NCBI GenBank assembly: GCA_905480125.1 | Contig: CAJQPE010000006.1 | Span: 20,045 to 84,044 of the forward strand | Source: an uncultured Flavobacteriales bacterium | GTDB lineage: Bacteria; Bacteroidota; Bacteroidia; Flavobacteriales_G; NORP312 | Reading direction: 5' to 3' | DNA: 64,000 nt | Part shown: positions 39,158-49,454 of the stretch, piece after piece | Numbering within the stretch: position 1 is the first letter of the stretch | How the letters are laid out: every line of letters starts with the position of its first letter | Position numbers and translations under genes: made by a program | The notes under the pieces: model-generated | The model's database searches: none | Seen by the model: only the letters and a program-made list of their open reading frames with translations | What the model was told of the DNA's origin: nothing

Positions 39158-40390
39158 CTATGCCGCTTTCATCTTGGTTATAGCAGCCTTATTCAACTTG
39201 CTTTTTGCATAACTATAAGTCACTTTAAACTCCTTAACATCTTTTTCTGAAGGTAATTCGAACATAGCGTCCACCATAATAGCTTCACAGATCGAGCGTA
39301 ATCCCCTAGCACCTAATTTAAATTCTAGAGCTTTCTCAACAATATGATCTAGTACCTTTTTATCGAAAGTAAGTTTGATGCCTTCCATCTCAAATAACTT
39401 AACATATTGCTTAACTAAAGAGTTTTTTGGTTCTGTTAAAATTCGTCTTAGAGCATCTCCATCTAGGGGGTTCAAATAAGTGAGAACAGGAAAACGACCA
39501 ATTAGTTCAGGTATCAATCCAAATGATTTTAAATCTTGTGGAGAAACGTACTGCAGCATATTGTCTTTATCGAATTGGTCTGATTTTTTACTTGCGCTGT
39601 ATCCAACAGCATGCGTGTTCACACGCTTTCCAATTACTGGAACAATACCATCAAAAGCACCGCCACAAATAAACAATATATCTTTCGTGTTAACTTGTAC
39701 AAGTTTTTGTTCCGGGTGCTTTCTACCTCCCTGGGGTGGAACACCAACCGTAGTGCCTTCGAGTAACTTCAGCATAGCTTGCTGAACTCCCTCGCCAGAT
39801 ACATCTCGAGTAATTGAAGGGTTATCACTCTTACGCGCAATTTTATCAATTTCGTCAATAAAAACGATCCCTCGCTCGGCAGCATTCACATCATAATCTG
39901 CAGATTGCAACAAACGAGATAAGATACTTTCAACATCCTCACCTACATAACCTGCTTCTGTTATTACGGTAGCATCAGCAATACAGAAAGGAACATTCAG
40001 TATTTTAGCAATGGTTTTGGCTAGAAGAGTTTTACCCGTCCCAGTTTCTCCCACCATAACAACATTAGATTTTTCAATCTCTATTTCATCTTCGTCAACT
40101 TTTTGTGTGACTCTTTTATAGTGGTTGTAAACAGCTACTGATAATGTTTTTTTGGCCTCCTCTTGACCTATTATGTATTCATCAAGATGGCGCTTAAAAT
40201 CAATTGGCTTCAGAAGATTTATATTTGAAGTCAACTCTTCGTTAACTTTTTCAGACATTTCTTCTTTTACGATTGACTTTGCTTGTTCAACACAATTGTC
40301 ACAAATATGACCTGTGATACCGGCAATAAGAACTTCAGTCTCGCGCTTATCACGACCACAAAATGAGCATTTAACGTTTTCTTGTTCCAT
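39158..40390 (-). CDS. clpX: ATP-dependent Clp protease ATP-binding subunit ClpX
   Basis: 410 aa; zinc finger [10 protein letters not shown]...[44 protein letters not shown]. Confidence 0.97.
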   Translation of the reverse strand: MEQENVKCSFCGRDKRETEVLIAGITGHICDNCVEQAKSIVKEEMSEKVNEELTSNINLLKPIDFKRHLDEYIIGQEEAKKTLSVAVYNHYKRVTQKVDEDEIEIEKSNVVMVGETGTGKTLLAKTIAKILNVPFCIADATVITEAGYVGEDVESILSRLLQSADYDVNAAERGIVFIDEIDKIARKSDNPSITRDVSGEGVQQAMLKLLEGTTVGVPPQGGRKHPEQKLVQVNTKDILFICGGAFDGIVPVIGKRVNTHAVGYSASKKSDQFDKDNMLQYVSPQDLKSFGLIPELIGRFPVLTYLNPLDGDALRRILTEPKNSLVKQYVKLFEMEGIKLTFDKKVLDHIVEKALEFKLGARGLRSICEAIMVDAMFELPSEKDVKEFKVTYSYAKSKLNKAAITKMKAA

Positions 40391-40442
40391 AACAGAATTT
40401 TAGCGAGTATGCTTTTATGGGAAAATTAGAAAAAGGTTGCAA

Positions 40443-41123
40443 TTATTTTTTACGATCTCTAATCAAAACTTCGTCAACCATACCGTAAGCTTTAGCTTCA
40501 GCAGCAGTCATCCAAAAATCACGATCACTATCAGCCCAAACTTTATCATAAGTCTGACCAGAATGCTCCGCAATTATATCATACAATTCCTTCTTTAGTT
40601 TTTGAATTTCTTTTGCTGTAATCTCTATATCAGAGGCTTGTCCTTGTGCACCACCTAAAGGCTGATGTATCATCACTCTAGAATGTTTTAATGCTGTTCT
40701 TTTACCCTTTTCACCAGCACACATTAATACCGCTCCCATTGAAGCTGCCATCCCTGTGCAGATTGTAGCAACATCAGGCTTAATGTATTGCATAGTATCG
40801 TACATACCTAAACCAGCATAAACCGAACCACCAGGGCTGTTGATATAAATCTGAATATCCTTATCAGCATCAGCCGATTCCAAAAACAATAATTGACCTT
40901 GAATTATATTTGAAACATGATCATCAATACCTGTACCTAAAAAGATAATTCTATCCATCATCAATCGAGAGAAAATATCCATAGAAGCAACGTTCATTTG
41001 ACGTTCTTCAATAATTGTTGGCGAGATATAGCTATTTAAAACAGAAGTATATTTTGCTAATGAAGTGCTACTAATGCCTAAGTGTTTAGTCGCGTATTTA
41101 TTGAATTCGTTTTGATCGAACAT
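40443..41123 (-). CDS. clpP: ATP-dependent Clp protease proteolytic subunit
   Basis: 226 aa; [55 protein letters not shown]. Confidence 0.97.
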   Translation of the reverse strand: MFDQNEFNKYATKHLGISSTSLAKYTSVLNSYISPTIIEERQMNVASMDIFSRLMMDRIIFLGTGIDDHVSNIIQGQLLFLESADADKDIQIYINSPGGSVYAGLGMYDTMQYIKPDVATICTGMAASMGAVLMCAGEKGKRTALKHSRVMIHQPLGGAQGQASDIEITAKEIQKLKKELYDIIAEHSGQTYDKVWADSDRDFWMTAAEAKAYGMVDEVLIRDRKK

Positions 41124-41129
41124 CGTCTT

Positions 41130-42524
41130 TTATAAATTTAAGTTGTTTTTCAAGGTAGATAAAAATCCTTTTTCTTTCTTCTCGGTTGCTAATTTAACAA
41201 ATTCGTCATAAGTAACTTCTTTATTTTTTAGCTTGAATGTATTCTCAAAAAGCTCCATCATTTTAACATCGTAAAGCATTTCGTAAATACGTTGAGCTTC
41301 TTCTTTGTTTTGCAAAACTCGTGTAGCTGTATCCTCCAACTCACTATCTGCGATTTCCATTTGGCCATATTGAACCATTTGCTGACGAACTAGGTCTTTG
41401 GTATAATTCATTACCTCTTCATTCTCAACTTTGATGTTATTTTCTTTGAAAATCTTGTTTTGTATTAACTGCCATCGCAAACCTTTTGCGTAGTCCTCAT
41501 ACTCCGTATCTAATTGATCCTGAGTCAATTTTTCGTTAACGGCTAGAAGCCATCTTTTCAAAAATGTATCCGGTAACTTAAGTTTTGCTTTATCAAGAAG
41601 AGTTTCGGTAATATCATACTTCAACTTTCTTTTTGCGTCAGTCTCTAACTGTTTTGAAATTTCTCCAGATATTTTTTCTTCAAGCTCTTTCTCAGATTTA
41701 ACTGTATCCTTACCAAATGCTTTATCAAATAGTTCTTGATCCAAAACTGCAGGTTCTACCCTGTAAATCAATTTCACCTCAAACTCGAATTTAGATTTGA
41801 TATCATCTACTTCTGCCTTATCAACATTAAGCATTGCAGCAGTATCAGCACCACCTTTACTTACTTTGTGCGGATCAACGGTAATCTTATCTCCAATTTT
41901 TTTACCAAGTAATGTCTTCGCAACTTTAGCATCCTCAATATATTCCAAAGCAATTGTAGATGTATGATAAATTCCACCAGCTTTGATTTCTCCTTTGTCG
42001 TCAAGCTCTCTAAATTCTCCTTGAATCATATCTATACCAGCCGTTTCGTCAACGTTAGAAACTTTGCCGTATCGCTTTTGAATATCCGCAATATTTTTTT
42101 CAACCAATTTTTGATCAACACCAATTTTATATAAATCGAATTTGCTTTTTTCTGAAATCTTAACATCAAACTTTGGTGATAACCCTAAATCGTATATAAA
42201 TTCAAACGATGTGTCTTTATCCAAATCAAGATTCATCGAATCTTCTTTTGGTAAAGGATTTCCAAGAATCTCTAAATTATTTTCTTTTATGTAATTGTAA
42301 ACTGAATCTGCAGCTGTTTTGTTTAATTCTTCAGCCAAAACAGATTTACGGTACATTTTGTTAATCATTCCCATAGGAACCATTCCAGGTCTAAAACCAG
42401 GCACTTTTGCTTGCTTTCGGTAACTTTTTAGTGTGTTGCTAACCTTCTCTTTGTAGTCCGCTTCAGTTAAATTCACCTTAACTACTGCGTTTAAATCATC
42501 AATATTTTCTTGCGTAATATCCAT
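41130..42524 (-). CDS. tig: Trigger factor
   Basis: 464 aa; YRKQAKVPGFRPGMVPMGMINKMYRKSVLAEELN; adjacent to clpP-clpX. Confidence 0.93.
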   Translation of the reverse strand: MDITQENIDDLNAVVKVNLTEADYKEKVSNTLKSYRKQAKVPGFRPGMVPMGMINKMYRKSVLAEELNKTAADSVYNYIKENNLEILGNPLPKEDSMNLDLDKDTSFEFIYDLGLSPKFDVKISEKSKFDLYKIGVDQKLVEKNIADIQKRYGKVSNVDETAGIDMIQGEFRELDDKGEIKAGGIYHTSTIALEYIEDAKVAKTLLGKKIGDKITVDPHKVSKGGADTAAMLNVDKAEVDDIKSKFEFEVKLIYRVEPAVLDQELFDKAFGKDTVKSEKELEEKISGEISKQLETDAKRKLKYDITETLLDKAKLKLPDTFLKRWLLAVNEKLTQDQLDTEYEDYAKGLRWQLIQNKIFKENNIKVENEEVMNYTKDLVRQQMVQYGQMEIADSELEDTATRVLQNKEEAQRIYEMLYDVKMMELFENTFKLKNKEVTYDEFVKLATEKKEKGFLSTLKNNLNL

Positions 42525-42564
42525 AATAATTGTTTCGAACGATTCTTGATTTTTCTAGCGAGTG

Positions 42565-42572
42565 CAAATATA
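42565..42572 (-). promoter_or_regulatory. Bacteroidota-type -7 element TATATTTG upstream of tig-clpP-clpX
   Basis: TATATTTG on the minus strand about 40 bp upstream of the tig ATG. Confidence 0.4.
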
Positions 42573-42624
42573 CTGAGAACTTCTTTAATTTCGGTCTTAT
42601 TATATCAGATATTCATGCGCTAAC

Positions 42625-43788
42625 TTATTCAGGCAAAAAGCCCACTAAGTCAATTACTTTCAAAAATGGTCCGCGTTTTACATTGGTTAAGATAATAACA
42701 GTCTGCTCCCTTTCTATCCTACGAATAAAATATGCTCTAAAGCCTTTCCACCATCCATTATGGTATACTATTTTTTCCTTTGTTTTTGGCAGCTCTAGCA
42801 TTCTAAATCCAAAGCCATAATTTACATTGTTTAAGTGTTTTTTTGATTTACTTCTTCCAATGAATGCTAACTCAAGTGTTTCCTGTTTTAGTAACTTTTC
42901 CGAATACAAAGCTTGGTCAAACTTCAACAAGTCATAAACATTTGTATAAATTCCTTTATCCCCCTCACAGCCGTTAAGGTAAATATTAATCGCTTCCCTA
43001 AAATTGGACTCGTACCCTTTAACAGGATTAATTAATTCTGCATCATTCTCTCTAAAATATGAACGTGTGCTTTCCATTTCCAATGGCATGAAAATCTTCT
43101 CCGAAATAAAGTCGTGGTATTTTAGCCCTGTTACTCTCTCGATAATTGTAGCCAGCAAAACATAATTAGTATTGGCGTAGTAAAACTTTTTTCCTGGTGT
43201 TTTTGCCAAGTCAGGTTCAATGTTTTTGATAATCTGAACTACATCTTCGTTTGAAATCGAACAATCTTTATCTGGCCAAATATTAGCAGGATTATCGCAA
43301 AAATGAGTGTATTTGCTTAAACCGGAAGTGTGAGAAAGTAAATTCGAAATTTTTATATTATAGTTATCATAAGGCAGCTCTGGAATGTACTTTGTTATAG
43401 AGTCATCTATATTGATAAGCCCTTGTTCGTGCAACATCAAAATTGCTACTGCTGTAAATGTTTTGGTTACAGAAGCTATTTGAAACGTACTTTCTAGCGA
43501 AACATTTGGCCAGTTTTTATTCTTTTTATAACCGTAAGATTTTGCAAAAATCACTTTTCCCTTTTCAGCGAATAATACATTGCCATAAAACTGTGTCTTT
43601 TTGTTTCGCTTAGAAAAATACTTGTCTATTTCAATGGCAGATTTCTTATATATTTTTTTCCGATACGCAACACTATCAGATTGCTGAATAATTACCTCTG
43701 CAGGTTTTGCTCTAGATCCACATCTTGTTAACAGCGTAAATAGTAACAATACAAAAAAACAACTTCCTAGTTTCCTCACAATTTCCAA
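42625..43788 (-). CDS. Serine hydrolase, beta-lactamase class C/AmpC-like family lipoprotein
   Basis: 387 aa; lipobox LLFTLLTRCGS; SVTKTFTAVAILML, YANTNYVLLATIIERVTG, YHNGWWKGFRAYF. Confidence 0.92.
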   Translation of the reverse strand: MEIVRKLGSCFFVLLLFTLLTRCGSRAKPAEVIIQQSDSVAYRKKIYKKSAIEIDKYFSKRNKKTQFYGNVLFAEKGKVIFAKSYGYKKNKNWPNVSLESTFQIASVTKTFTAVAILMLHEQGLINIDDSITKYIPELPYDNYNIKISNLLSHTSGLSKYTHFCDNPANIWPDKDCSISNEDVVQIIKNIEPDLAKTPGKKFYYANTNYVLLATIIERVTGLKYHDFISEKIFMPLEMESTRSYFRENDAELINPVKGYESNFREAINIYLNGCEGDKGIYTNVYDLLKFDQALYSEKLLKQETLELAFIGRSKSKKHLNNVNYGFGFRMLELPKTKEKIVYHNGWWKGFRAYFIRRIEREQTVIILTNVKRGPFLKVIDLVGFLPE

Positions 43789-43878
43789 GCTACGATGATA
43801 GCAAAAAGAAAATAAATTAATAGTATCTATTTCTATACCTGCAAAAATATTTTCTTTTGAAGATGTTCCAAGTATTCT

Positions 43879-44790
43879 TTAATCTGCAAAACTTATTTTT
43901 CCACTAGATAAAAATTGCTGGTCTGATATTAAGTGATAAAAATAGGTGCCCGTCAAGTTTAATGAATTAGTAATTTCAAAATAATCACTGCTTGTCTGGT
44001 AACTATAAACAGTCTGACCCAAGGCATTAAATATTATTAACTCTGATTGAACGCCATTAGTTCTTTCAAATTTAAAATTACCGCTCCGTACTATTGGATG
44101 CGGATAAATGGAAATATAATATTCATGAAGTGGTTCGCTTCCTATTTCACTGAACAGAGAACATTCATTATTAAAATAACTTTGGTCGTTATCTTTTTCA
44201 TATATCTTCAAACAAGGGCACATATTATAATCATCATGCATATAATTTAATCCATAATTTGTTCCAATACCTTCAATAAATGTAAGTTTTTGATTTCCTC
44301 CTGGTAAAACATAATTTGTTCTCACATGCTTTCTTCCAGATACATCATAAACGGAATCAACAATTGCAACAGTGCTATCACCAAAAGACTTATATATGAT
44401 GAAAGTTTCATTAATATTCAATGATAAATCCATTATTAAGAATTCAATAGTATCCAATCCTTCAAAAGTTTCAATTGTTCCTAAAAACCAGGCTTTTCCA
44501 CTCCGCGTATCTTCCTTGGACAAGCCATTACTTCTATCAACAGTAGTGGCCATACTATAATCAATTGAATTATTTATAACCGTGCCTGCTTTTTTATAGG
44601 GAATTCCGCTAACCACAGTGTCTTGTATTATTATTTGCTCTCTTGTAACCCTTTGGTCTAAATTACAGAAATGGGTTGTCCATTTAGTAGAGTCGTTACC
44701 ATATATCGAGCTATAAGATTGAGCTACTGAAGTTAATGGGGCTAGGCTTAGTAGAAAAATAGAAGGTATTAATATATTTTTTGTTTTCAT
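43879..44790 (-). CDS. Secreted protein with T9SS type A sorting domain
   Basis: 303 aa; signal peptide; C-terminus YISIYPHPIVRSGNFKF...LIIFNALGQTVYSYQ...LNLTGTYFYHLIS...GKISFAD. Confidence 0.85.
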   Translation of the reverse strand: MKTKNILIPSIFLLSLAPLTSVAQSYSSIYGNDSTKWTTHFCNLDQRVTREQIIIQDTVVSGIPYKKAGTVINNSIDYSMATTVDRSNGLSKEDTRSGKAWFLGTIETFEGLDTIEFLIMDLSLNINETFIIYKSFGDSTVAIVDSVYDVSGRKHVRTNYVLPGGNQKLTFIEGIGTNYGLNYMHDDYNMCPCLKIYEKDNDQSYFNNECSLFSEIGSEPLHEYYISIYPHPIVRSGNFKFERTNGVQSELIIFNALGQTVYSYQTSSDYFEITNSLNLTGTYFYHLISDQQFLSSGKISFAD

Positions 44791-45233
44791 AATATTTTAT
44801 TTTTTGATTACTACATTAATATATACGTAAGTGAATAGAAAAAAGGGACATCACTTATTCTTGTTCATGGGTTTACACATTATTAGTTCCCGCTTTTTAT
44901 AAAATATGACAGTTTTTTCTATAATAATTTGAACAAACTGTAGACATAATTGCACTATCGCATTTTTTTAGATGAAAAATTATCCAAATCCATTAGATAA
45001 TGGTTGTTTCAAATTAATTCATATAATCAAACTCCTAAATGACTGACTATCGATAAAAATTAACCGACAAATTATTTTTAGTTACAAACAGCAACTGCTC
45101 GTGTTGTTTATTTAGAATATAATTTTGATATCTATGTATTTAAAGTGATTTAGCAATATTATATTCTGATATGCGTTCGATTACTGAGTATAAATCAAAT
45201 ACATGATTAAACATCTACTTACAATAAGTATTA

Positions 45234-46190
45234 ATGAAAAAAGGAATCTACATATTACTTGTAGGGTTACTATGCAACATAACAGTAACAGCCCAAAGTT
45301 TACCAAAAGAAAATGGTAGGCTTAAAAAGTTATATGATAAGAATCCAGACAAAGCAATACAAAAAGCTCAAAAACTTTCTAGCAAGAAAAAAAATCTAGA
45401 CTTAGCATACTACTATCTTACAATATCATATCTAAAAAAGTATTCAGTTAAAAACAGCAGTTCTTTCTTGTCTTCTTCGCTGCGGTATTACAAAAAATAT
45501 ACAAACCTCAACAATCAAAGAATATCATTCGAAACAGATAAACTAAATCAGCTAAAATTTGCCCAGCAAACTCTAATAAAATCCAAATACGATAAAAAAA
45601 GATATAGCTCGGCTCTAAAGGAATCTAAAAAATACGAAGAACTATTTGGACTTGAAAGTGATTTGCACCAAGAGCTATTAATAATAGCTGCTGAGCAAAA
45701 AAAAGAGGCTAAATATACCCGTTCACCTGAAAAAAAATTAAACAAAACAAAGATAACCAATGTTCTAAATGCTTCAAAATTAATCGCTGATGCAGAAGCT
45801 TTAATTGGTACGCGATATAAATATGGTGGAGAATCAACCTCTGGTCTAGATTGTAGTGGTTTTACTCGATACGTATATCAAAAGGAAGGTGTAAGCATAC
45901 CGCATAGCGCTCGACTTCAATCACAATTGGGAACATTAATCAGAAAAGAAGATTGCAAACCTGGCGATTTAATATTCTTTGGATCTGTAACAAATAACAG
46001 ATATAATTTTCAACATGTTGGGATGATTTATTCTAACGATAACGGAAAATTAAAGATGATACACTGCCCTAATAGCGGTGTTTGTATAGAAGGAGAAGGC
46101 GAGCCAAGCTATGATATGTATTGGGAAAAACGCTTTCTCTTTATTAAACGACTTTCTTCAAATGATTTATTAACCACTAAAAACCTCTAA
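45234..46190 (+). CDS. NlpC/P60 (C40) family cell-wall endopeptidase
   Basis: 318 aa; signal peptide; YKYGGESTSGLDCSGFTRYVYQKEGVSIPHSARLQ...PGDLIFFG...QHVGMIY. Confidence 0.93.
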   Translation: MKKGIYILLVGLLCNITVTAQSLPKENGRLKKLYDKNPDKAIQKAQKLSSKKKNLDLAYYYLTISYLKKYSVKNSSSFLSSSLRYYKKYTNLNNQRISFETDKLNQLKFAQQTLIKSKYDKKRYSSALKESKKYEELFGLESDLHQELLIIAAEQKKEAKYTRSPEKKLNKTKITNVLNASKLIADAEALIGTRYKYGGESTSGLDCSGFTRYVYQKEGVSIPHSARLQSQLGTLIRKEDCKPGDLIFFGSVTNNRYNFQHVGMIYSNDNGKLKMIHCPNSGVCIEGEGEPSYDMYWEKRFLFIKRLSSNDLLTTKNL

Positions 46191-46193
46191 GCC

Positions 46194-47645
46194 ATGCTAA
46201 AGAACAAATTTTTCTACATCGGACTAACTATAGTAACAGCTATTGTTATACTATTATTAAAGAACTGTGGAACATCAGCCGCACCAATTGAATTACCTCA
46301 GACGAATACTCGAAGCTACATAGATCCTCCGTTTGCAAACATTTCAACCCCAAAAGAGGTCTTTAATTTAAATGCTTCAAAAGGTGGTGAGTTTAAATAC
46401 GGAACAACTAAAATTACGGTGCCCGAATGCGCATTTATTGACAAGGATGGCAATCTGGTTAAGGGTAAAGTTAAGCTAGCTTACAGAGAAGTTAACGACC
46501 CTATTTCTATACTAACAAGTGGTGTGCCAATGGAAACAGCAGAAGGTTCTAATCAATATTTAGAGAGCGCTGGAATGATGGAAATTGTTGCATGGAAAGG
46601 AAATGAACCATTATTTGTAAACCCAGATTGCAGAATCTCTCTTAATATGCAATCATCATATCCTGATAATAACTACAACCTATACAGCTTAGATACGGCA
46701 AACAGAAAATGGGTAGAAACTAAAAGTAACCTGCCTGCAGAACAGCTAAAAAAGAAAGTTGAATATACAACTCAAGCACCAGTATATAAAGAACCAAATT
46801 ATGGAGTATTAGCAGCTAAAGAAGGTATCATTATGCCGGTAAAGCCTATAGTTAAAAATAAAGAGCTGTTTCAGTTTAAATTCAAAACAGACTTTAGTCA
46901 ATACCCTGAATTAAATATATATAATGGCGTTCAATGGGAGTTTGTTGGTAAAAAAGATGGTGAAAACCCTGCTAAAAACCGTTGGGTAACAACTGCAACT
47001 TGGAACGAAATGGAAATAGTTAAACGCAAAAAAAATGGGGTTTACAAACTTAGATTAGCTACCGGAGACAAAATTTTTGAGACAACAGTAAAACCCGTAT
47101 TTGATGCTAATGATATGGAATATGCTGAATATGTTTTTAACCAGACGTATGACAAATACAAAACATTTGTAGACAACAAAAAAGAAGAAGCCCGACAATG
47201 GAGATTAAAACAAGAACGGTTAGCCAAAGAAAGAGCACAAAGTGAAAAAGTATACGAGCTTACTGGTAAATTTTCAAGAGAGTTTGAAGTACAAAGTTTT
47301 GGGTGGATAAACTGTGACAGGTTTTGGAATGCTCCATCACAAACCATAATAGCTTCTTTTACAGATGCTTCTGGTAAAAATTTGATCGTAAACAAAGTAT
47401 ACTTGGTAATGGACTCTGTAAATTCAGTTATTACATTTAGCAAAGGAGGTTTTGATGAATTTCAATTCGATCCAAAAAGCAAAAATTCTCTGATTGTTAT
47501 AGATTCCTTGGCACAAGCTTATGTAATAGGCAATGGTGAATTCGAACGAATTAATTCTGTCGCAAAAAAACATCAATTTCAAGTGGATAATCCCGTAAAA
47601 ATTGAATCTGAGTCGGATATTAGAAAGTTATTAAAAAACGTATAG
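46194..47645 (+). CDS. Uncharacterised Bacteroidota-type lipoprotein
   Basis: 483 aa; lipobox-like ILLLKNCGTS; ITVPECAFIDKDGNLVKGKVKLAYREVNDPISILTSGVPMETAEG; ends 4 bp before the next ORF. Confidence 0.75.
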   Translation: MLKNKFFYIGLTIVTAIVILLLKNCGTSAAPIELPQTNTRSYIDPPFANISTPKEVFNLNASKGGEFKYGTTKITVPECAFIDKDGNLVKGKVKLAYREVNDPISILTSGVPMETAEGSNQYLESAGMMEIVAWKGNEPLFVNPDCRISLNMQSSYPDNNYNLYSLDTANRKWVETKSNLPAEQLKKKVEYTTQAPVYKEPNYGVLAAKEGIIMPVKPIVKNKELFQFKFKTDFSQYPELNIYNGVQWEFVGKKDGENPAKNRWVTTATWNEMEIVKRKKNGVYKLRLATGDKIFETTVKPVFDANDMEYAEYVFNQTYDKYKTFVDNKKEEARQWRLKQERLAKERAQSEKVYELTGKFSREFEVQSFGWINCDRFWNAPSQTIIASFTDASGKNLIVNKVYLVMDSVNSVITFSKGGFDEFQFDPKSKNSLIVIDSLAQAYVIGNGEFERINSVAKKHQFQVDNPVKIESESDIRKLLKNV

Positions 47646-47649
47646 CCTT

Positions 47650-47880
47650 ATGAAAAATCTAGAAAACATAACTTTATTACCCCTGATAATATTTGTACTT
47701 TTATACTGTTCTGCATGCAGTTATAAGTGCAATGGAACTTGGGCACAAAAAAAAAGTTTTGACAACAATTGGAAAAGCGCTCAAAAAGTAGTTTTAAACC
47801 CTAAAAAGAAGATTGATCAAAGTAAATCAAAATCAGTACGGATATTTAAGAAAGAAAAATGCGCTTTTACATCTTATTAA
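47650..47880 (+). CDS. Small lipoprotein-like hypothetical protein
   Basis: 76 aa; LLPLIIFVLLYCSACSYKC; Lys/Ser-rich remainder. Confidence 0.55.
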   Translation: MKNLENITLLPLIIFVLLYCSACSYKCNGTWAQKKSFDNNWKSAQKVVLNPKKKIDQSKSKSVRIFKKEKCAFTSY

Positions 47881-47932
47881 TAATCAATCAAATTTTAATA
47901 ACTCTCAGCAAAATAAAAAAGGTTTAGAGCAT

Positions 47933-47976
47933 AAAAAAACCGGAAGTTCTCGAAGCAAGTCGAAAAAATCCGGTTT
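47933..47976 (-). terminator. Rho-independent-like terminator of tRNA-Leu
   Basis: Minus strand AAACCGGA - 24 nt - TCCGGTTTTTTT directly downstream of the tRNA 3' end. Confidence 0.6.
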
Positions 47977-47978
47977 AG

Positions 47979-48060
47979 TACGGATGGAGAGACTCGAACT
48001 CTCACACCTCGCGGCACTAGATCCTAAGTCTAGCGTGTCTACCAATTCCACCACATCCGC
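47979..48060 (-). tRNA. tRNA-Leu (anticodon UAG)
   Basis: Minus strand GCGGATGTGGTGGAATTGGTAGACACGCTAGACTTAGGATCTAGTGCCGCGAGGTGTGAGAGTTCGAGTCTCTCCATCCGTA; anticodon loop CTTAGGA; acceptor and T arms (GTTCGAGTC) pair; CCA not encoded. Confidence 0.95.
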
Positions 48061-48144
48061 ATATTTAATGAACTATCCCCCGAAAAGGGTGCGCAAAGAT
48101 ATTAAAGTTTATTAACATTGAAACTTATGAACCTTTAAATTATC

Positions 48145-48152
48145 TAAATTTG
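48145..48152 (+). promoter_or_regulatory. Bacteroidota-type -7 element TAAATTTG
   Basis: TAAATTTG about 19 bp upstream of the ATG at 48172; TTG at 48118-48120 as a possible -33. Confidence 0.45.
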
Positions 48153-48171
48153 TAGACCCTAAAAAGGCATT

Positions 48172-49065
48172 ATGTTAACGGTAGACCCTAAAGAAATTCC
48201 AATTCAGAAATTACATCAGTATCTGTTAGGTTCTGTTGGTCCGAGACCTATCGCTTTTGTAAGTACAATTAGCAAAAATGGAGAGCGAAATTTAAGCCCA
48301 TTTAGTTTCTTTAATGTGTTTAGCGCTAACCCTCCTATTGCTATTTTTTCTCCAGCAAGGAGTGGAAGAACAAACACGACAAAGGACACTTATAAAAACG
48401 TAAAAGAAATTGCAGAATGTGTAATTAACGTCGTTAATCATGATATAGTTACCCAAATGTCTTTAACTAGTTCACCCTATTCACCTGATATTGATGAATT
48501 TGTAAAGGGTGGGTTTACGGCTTTGAAATCTGAAACCGTAGCTCCTTTCCGAGTAAAAGAATCGCCAGTTCAACTAGAGTGCAGAGTAAATGAAGTGGTG
48601 GAGCTTGGTTCAGAAGGTGGAGCCGGAAACCTAATTATTTGCGAAATAACTTGTATTCATATCTCGGATTCTATATTAGATGAAAACGAAATGATAGACC
48701 AACATAAAATTGATCTCGTAGCTCGAATGGGAGGGAATTGGTACTGTAGGGCTGATAAAAATTCTATGTTCGAAATTTCTAAACCATTGACTACATGCGG
48801 TATCGGATTTGACCAAATTCCAGTTGCAATTAAGAACAGTGCTATCCTTACAGGAAATAATTTAGGGCAACTCGGAAACGTTGAAAAATTGCCTAACGAA
48901 ACTGATGTTAACGAATATAAACTTATTGAGCTTAGCGAATTATTTCAAGAATTTGAAGATAATCAGCCTAAGCTAGAAACGGAGCTTCACAAATTAGCAA
49001 AAATTTTATTAGACAACAATCAGGTTGAAGAGGCCTGGAAAACATTATTAACTTTTAACGATTAA
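48172..49065 (+). CDS. Flavin reductase family protein
   Basis: 297 aa; GSVGPRPIAFVSTISKNGERNLSPFSFFNVFSANPPIAIFSP, ECRVNEVVELG. Confidence 0.92.
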   Translation: MLTVDPKEIPIQKLHQYLLGSVGPRPIAFVSTISKNGERNLSPFSFFNVFSANPPIAIFSPARSGRTNTTKDTYKNVKEIAECVINVVNHDIVTQMSLTSSPYSPDIDEFVKGGFTALKSETVAPFRVKESPVQLECRVNEVVELGSEGGAGNLIICEITCIHISDSILDENEMIDQHKIDLVARMGGNWYCRADKNSMFEISKPLTTCGIGFDQIPVAIKNSAILTGNNLGQLGNVEKLPNETDVNEYKLIELSELFQEFEDNQPKLETELHKLAKILLDNNQVEEAWKTLLTFND

Positions 49066-49076
49066 AACAAACAAAA

Positions 49077-49448
49077 ATGAGCTTAGCAGTAACAGGAAAA
49101 ATCACAAAAATATTACCCTTAGAAAGCGGAACCAGTAAAGCAGGAAAAGAATGGAAAAAACAAGGATTTGTAATTGACACTGGTGCTCAATTCAATCCAG
49201 AAGTATGTTTTAGCCTTTTTGGTGATGATAAAATTGCAGCTTTGACGAGCTTCTCTGAAGGCCAAGATGTTGAAGTTTCTTTCAATATCTCATCTAGAGA
49301 ATATAACGGAAAATACTATCATAATATCGATGCTTGGAGAATTAACGCTACTGGTGCTGGACAAGCTCCTCAAGATACTGCTCCAAATTTTGCAGATGTT
49401 CCAGCAGCAGCTCCCCAAGCAGAAGCAGCAGATGATTTACCTTTCTAG
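49077..49448 (+). CDS. DUF3127 domain-containing (OB-fold-like) protein
   Basis: 123 aa; GKITKILPLESGTSKAGKEWKKQGFVIDT...VCFSLFGDDKI...VSFNISSREYNGKYYHNIDAWRI; acidic DDLPF tail resembling SSB tips. Confidence 0.85.
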   Translation: MSLAVTGKITKILPLESGTSKAGKEWKKQGFVIDTGAQFNPEVCFSLFGDDKIAALTSFSEGQDVEVSFNISSREYNGKYYHNIDAWRINATGAGQAPQDTAPNFADVPAAAPQAEAADDLPF

Positions 49449-49454
49449 TTTTAA

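Noticed and set aside
32412-42524. mfd, M48 peptidase and clpX-clpP-tig region as an accessory or defence island
   Set aside because: All are standard housekeeping/protein quality-control genes with no mobile-element or toxin signatures.
47813-48115. 100-aa plus-strand ORF across the tRNA
   Set aside because: It runs antisense through tRNA-Leu(UAG) and its terminator; the RSGLVRMERLELSHLAALDPKSSVSTNSTTSA sequence is a translated tRNA artefact.
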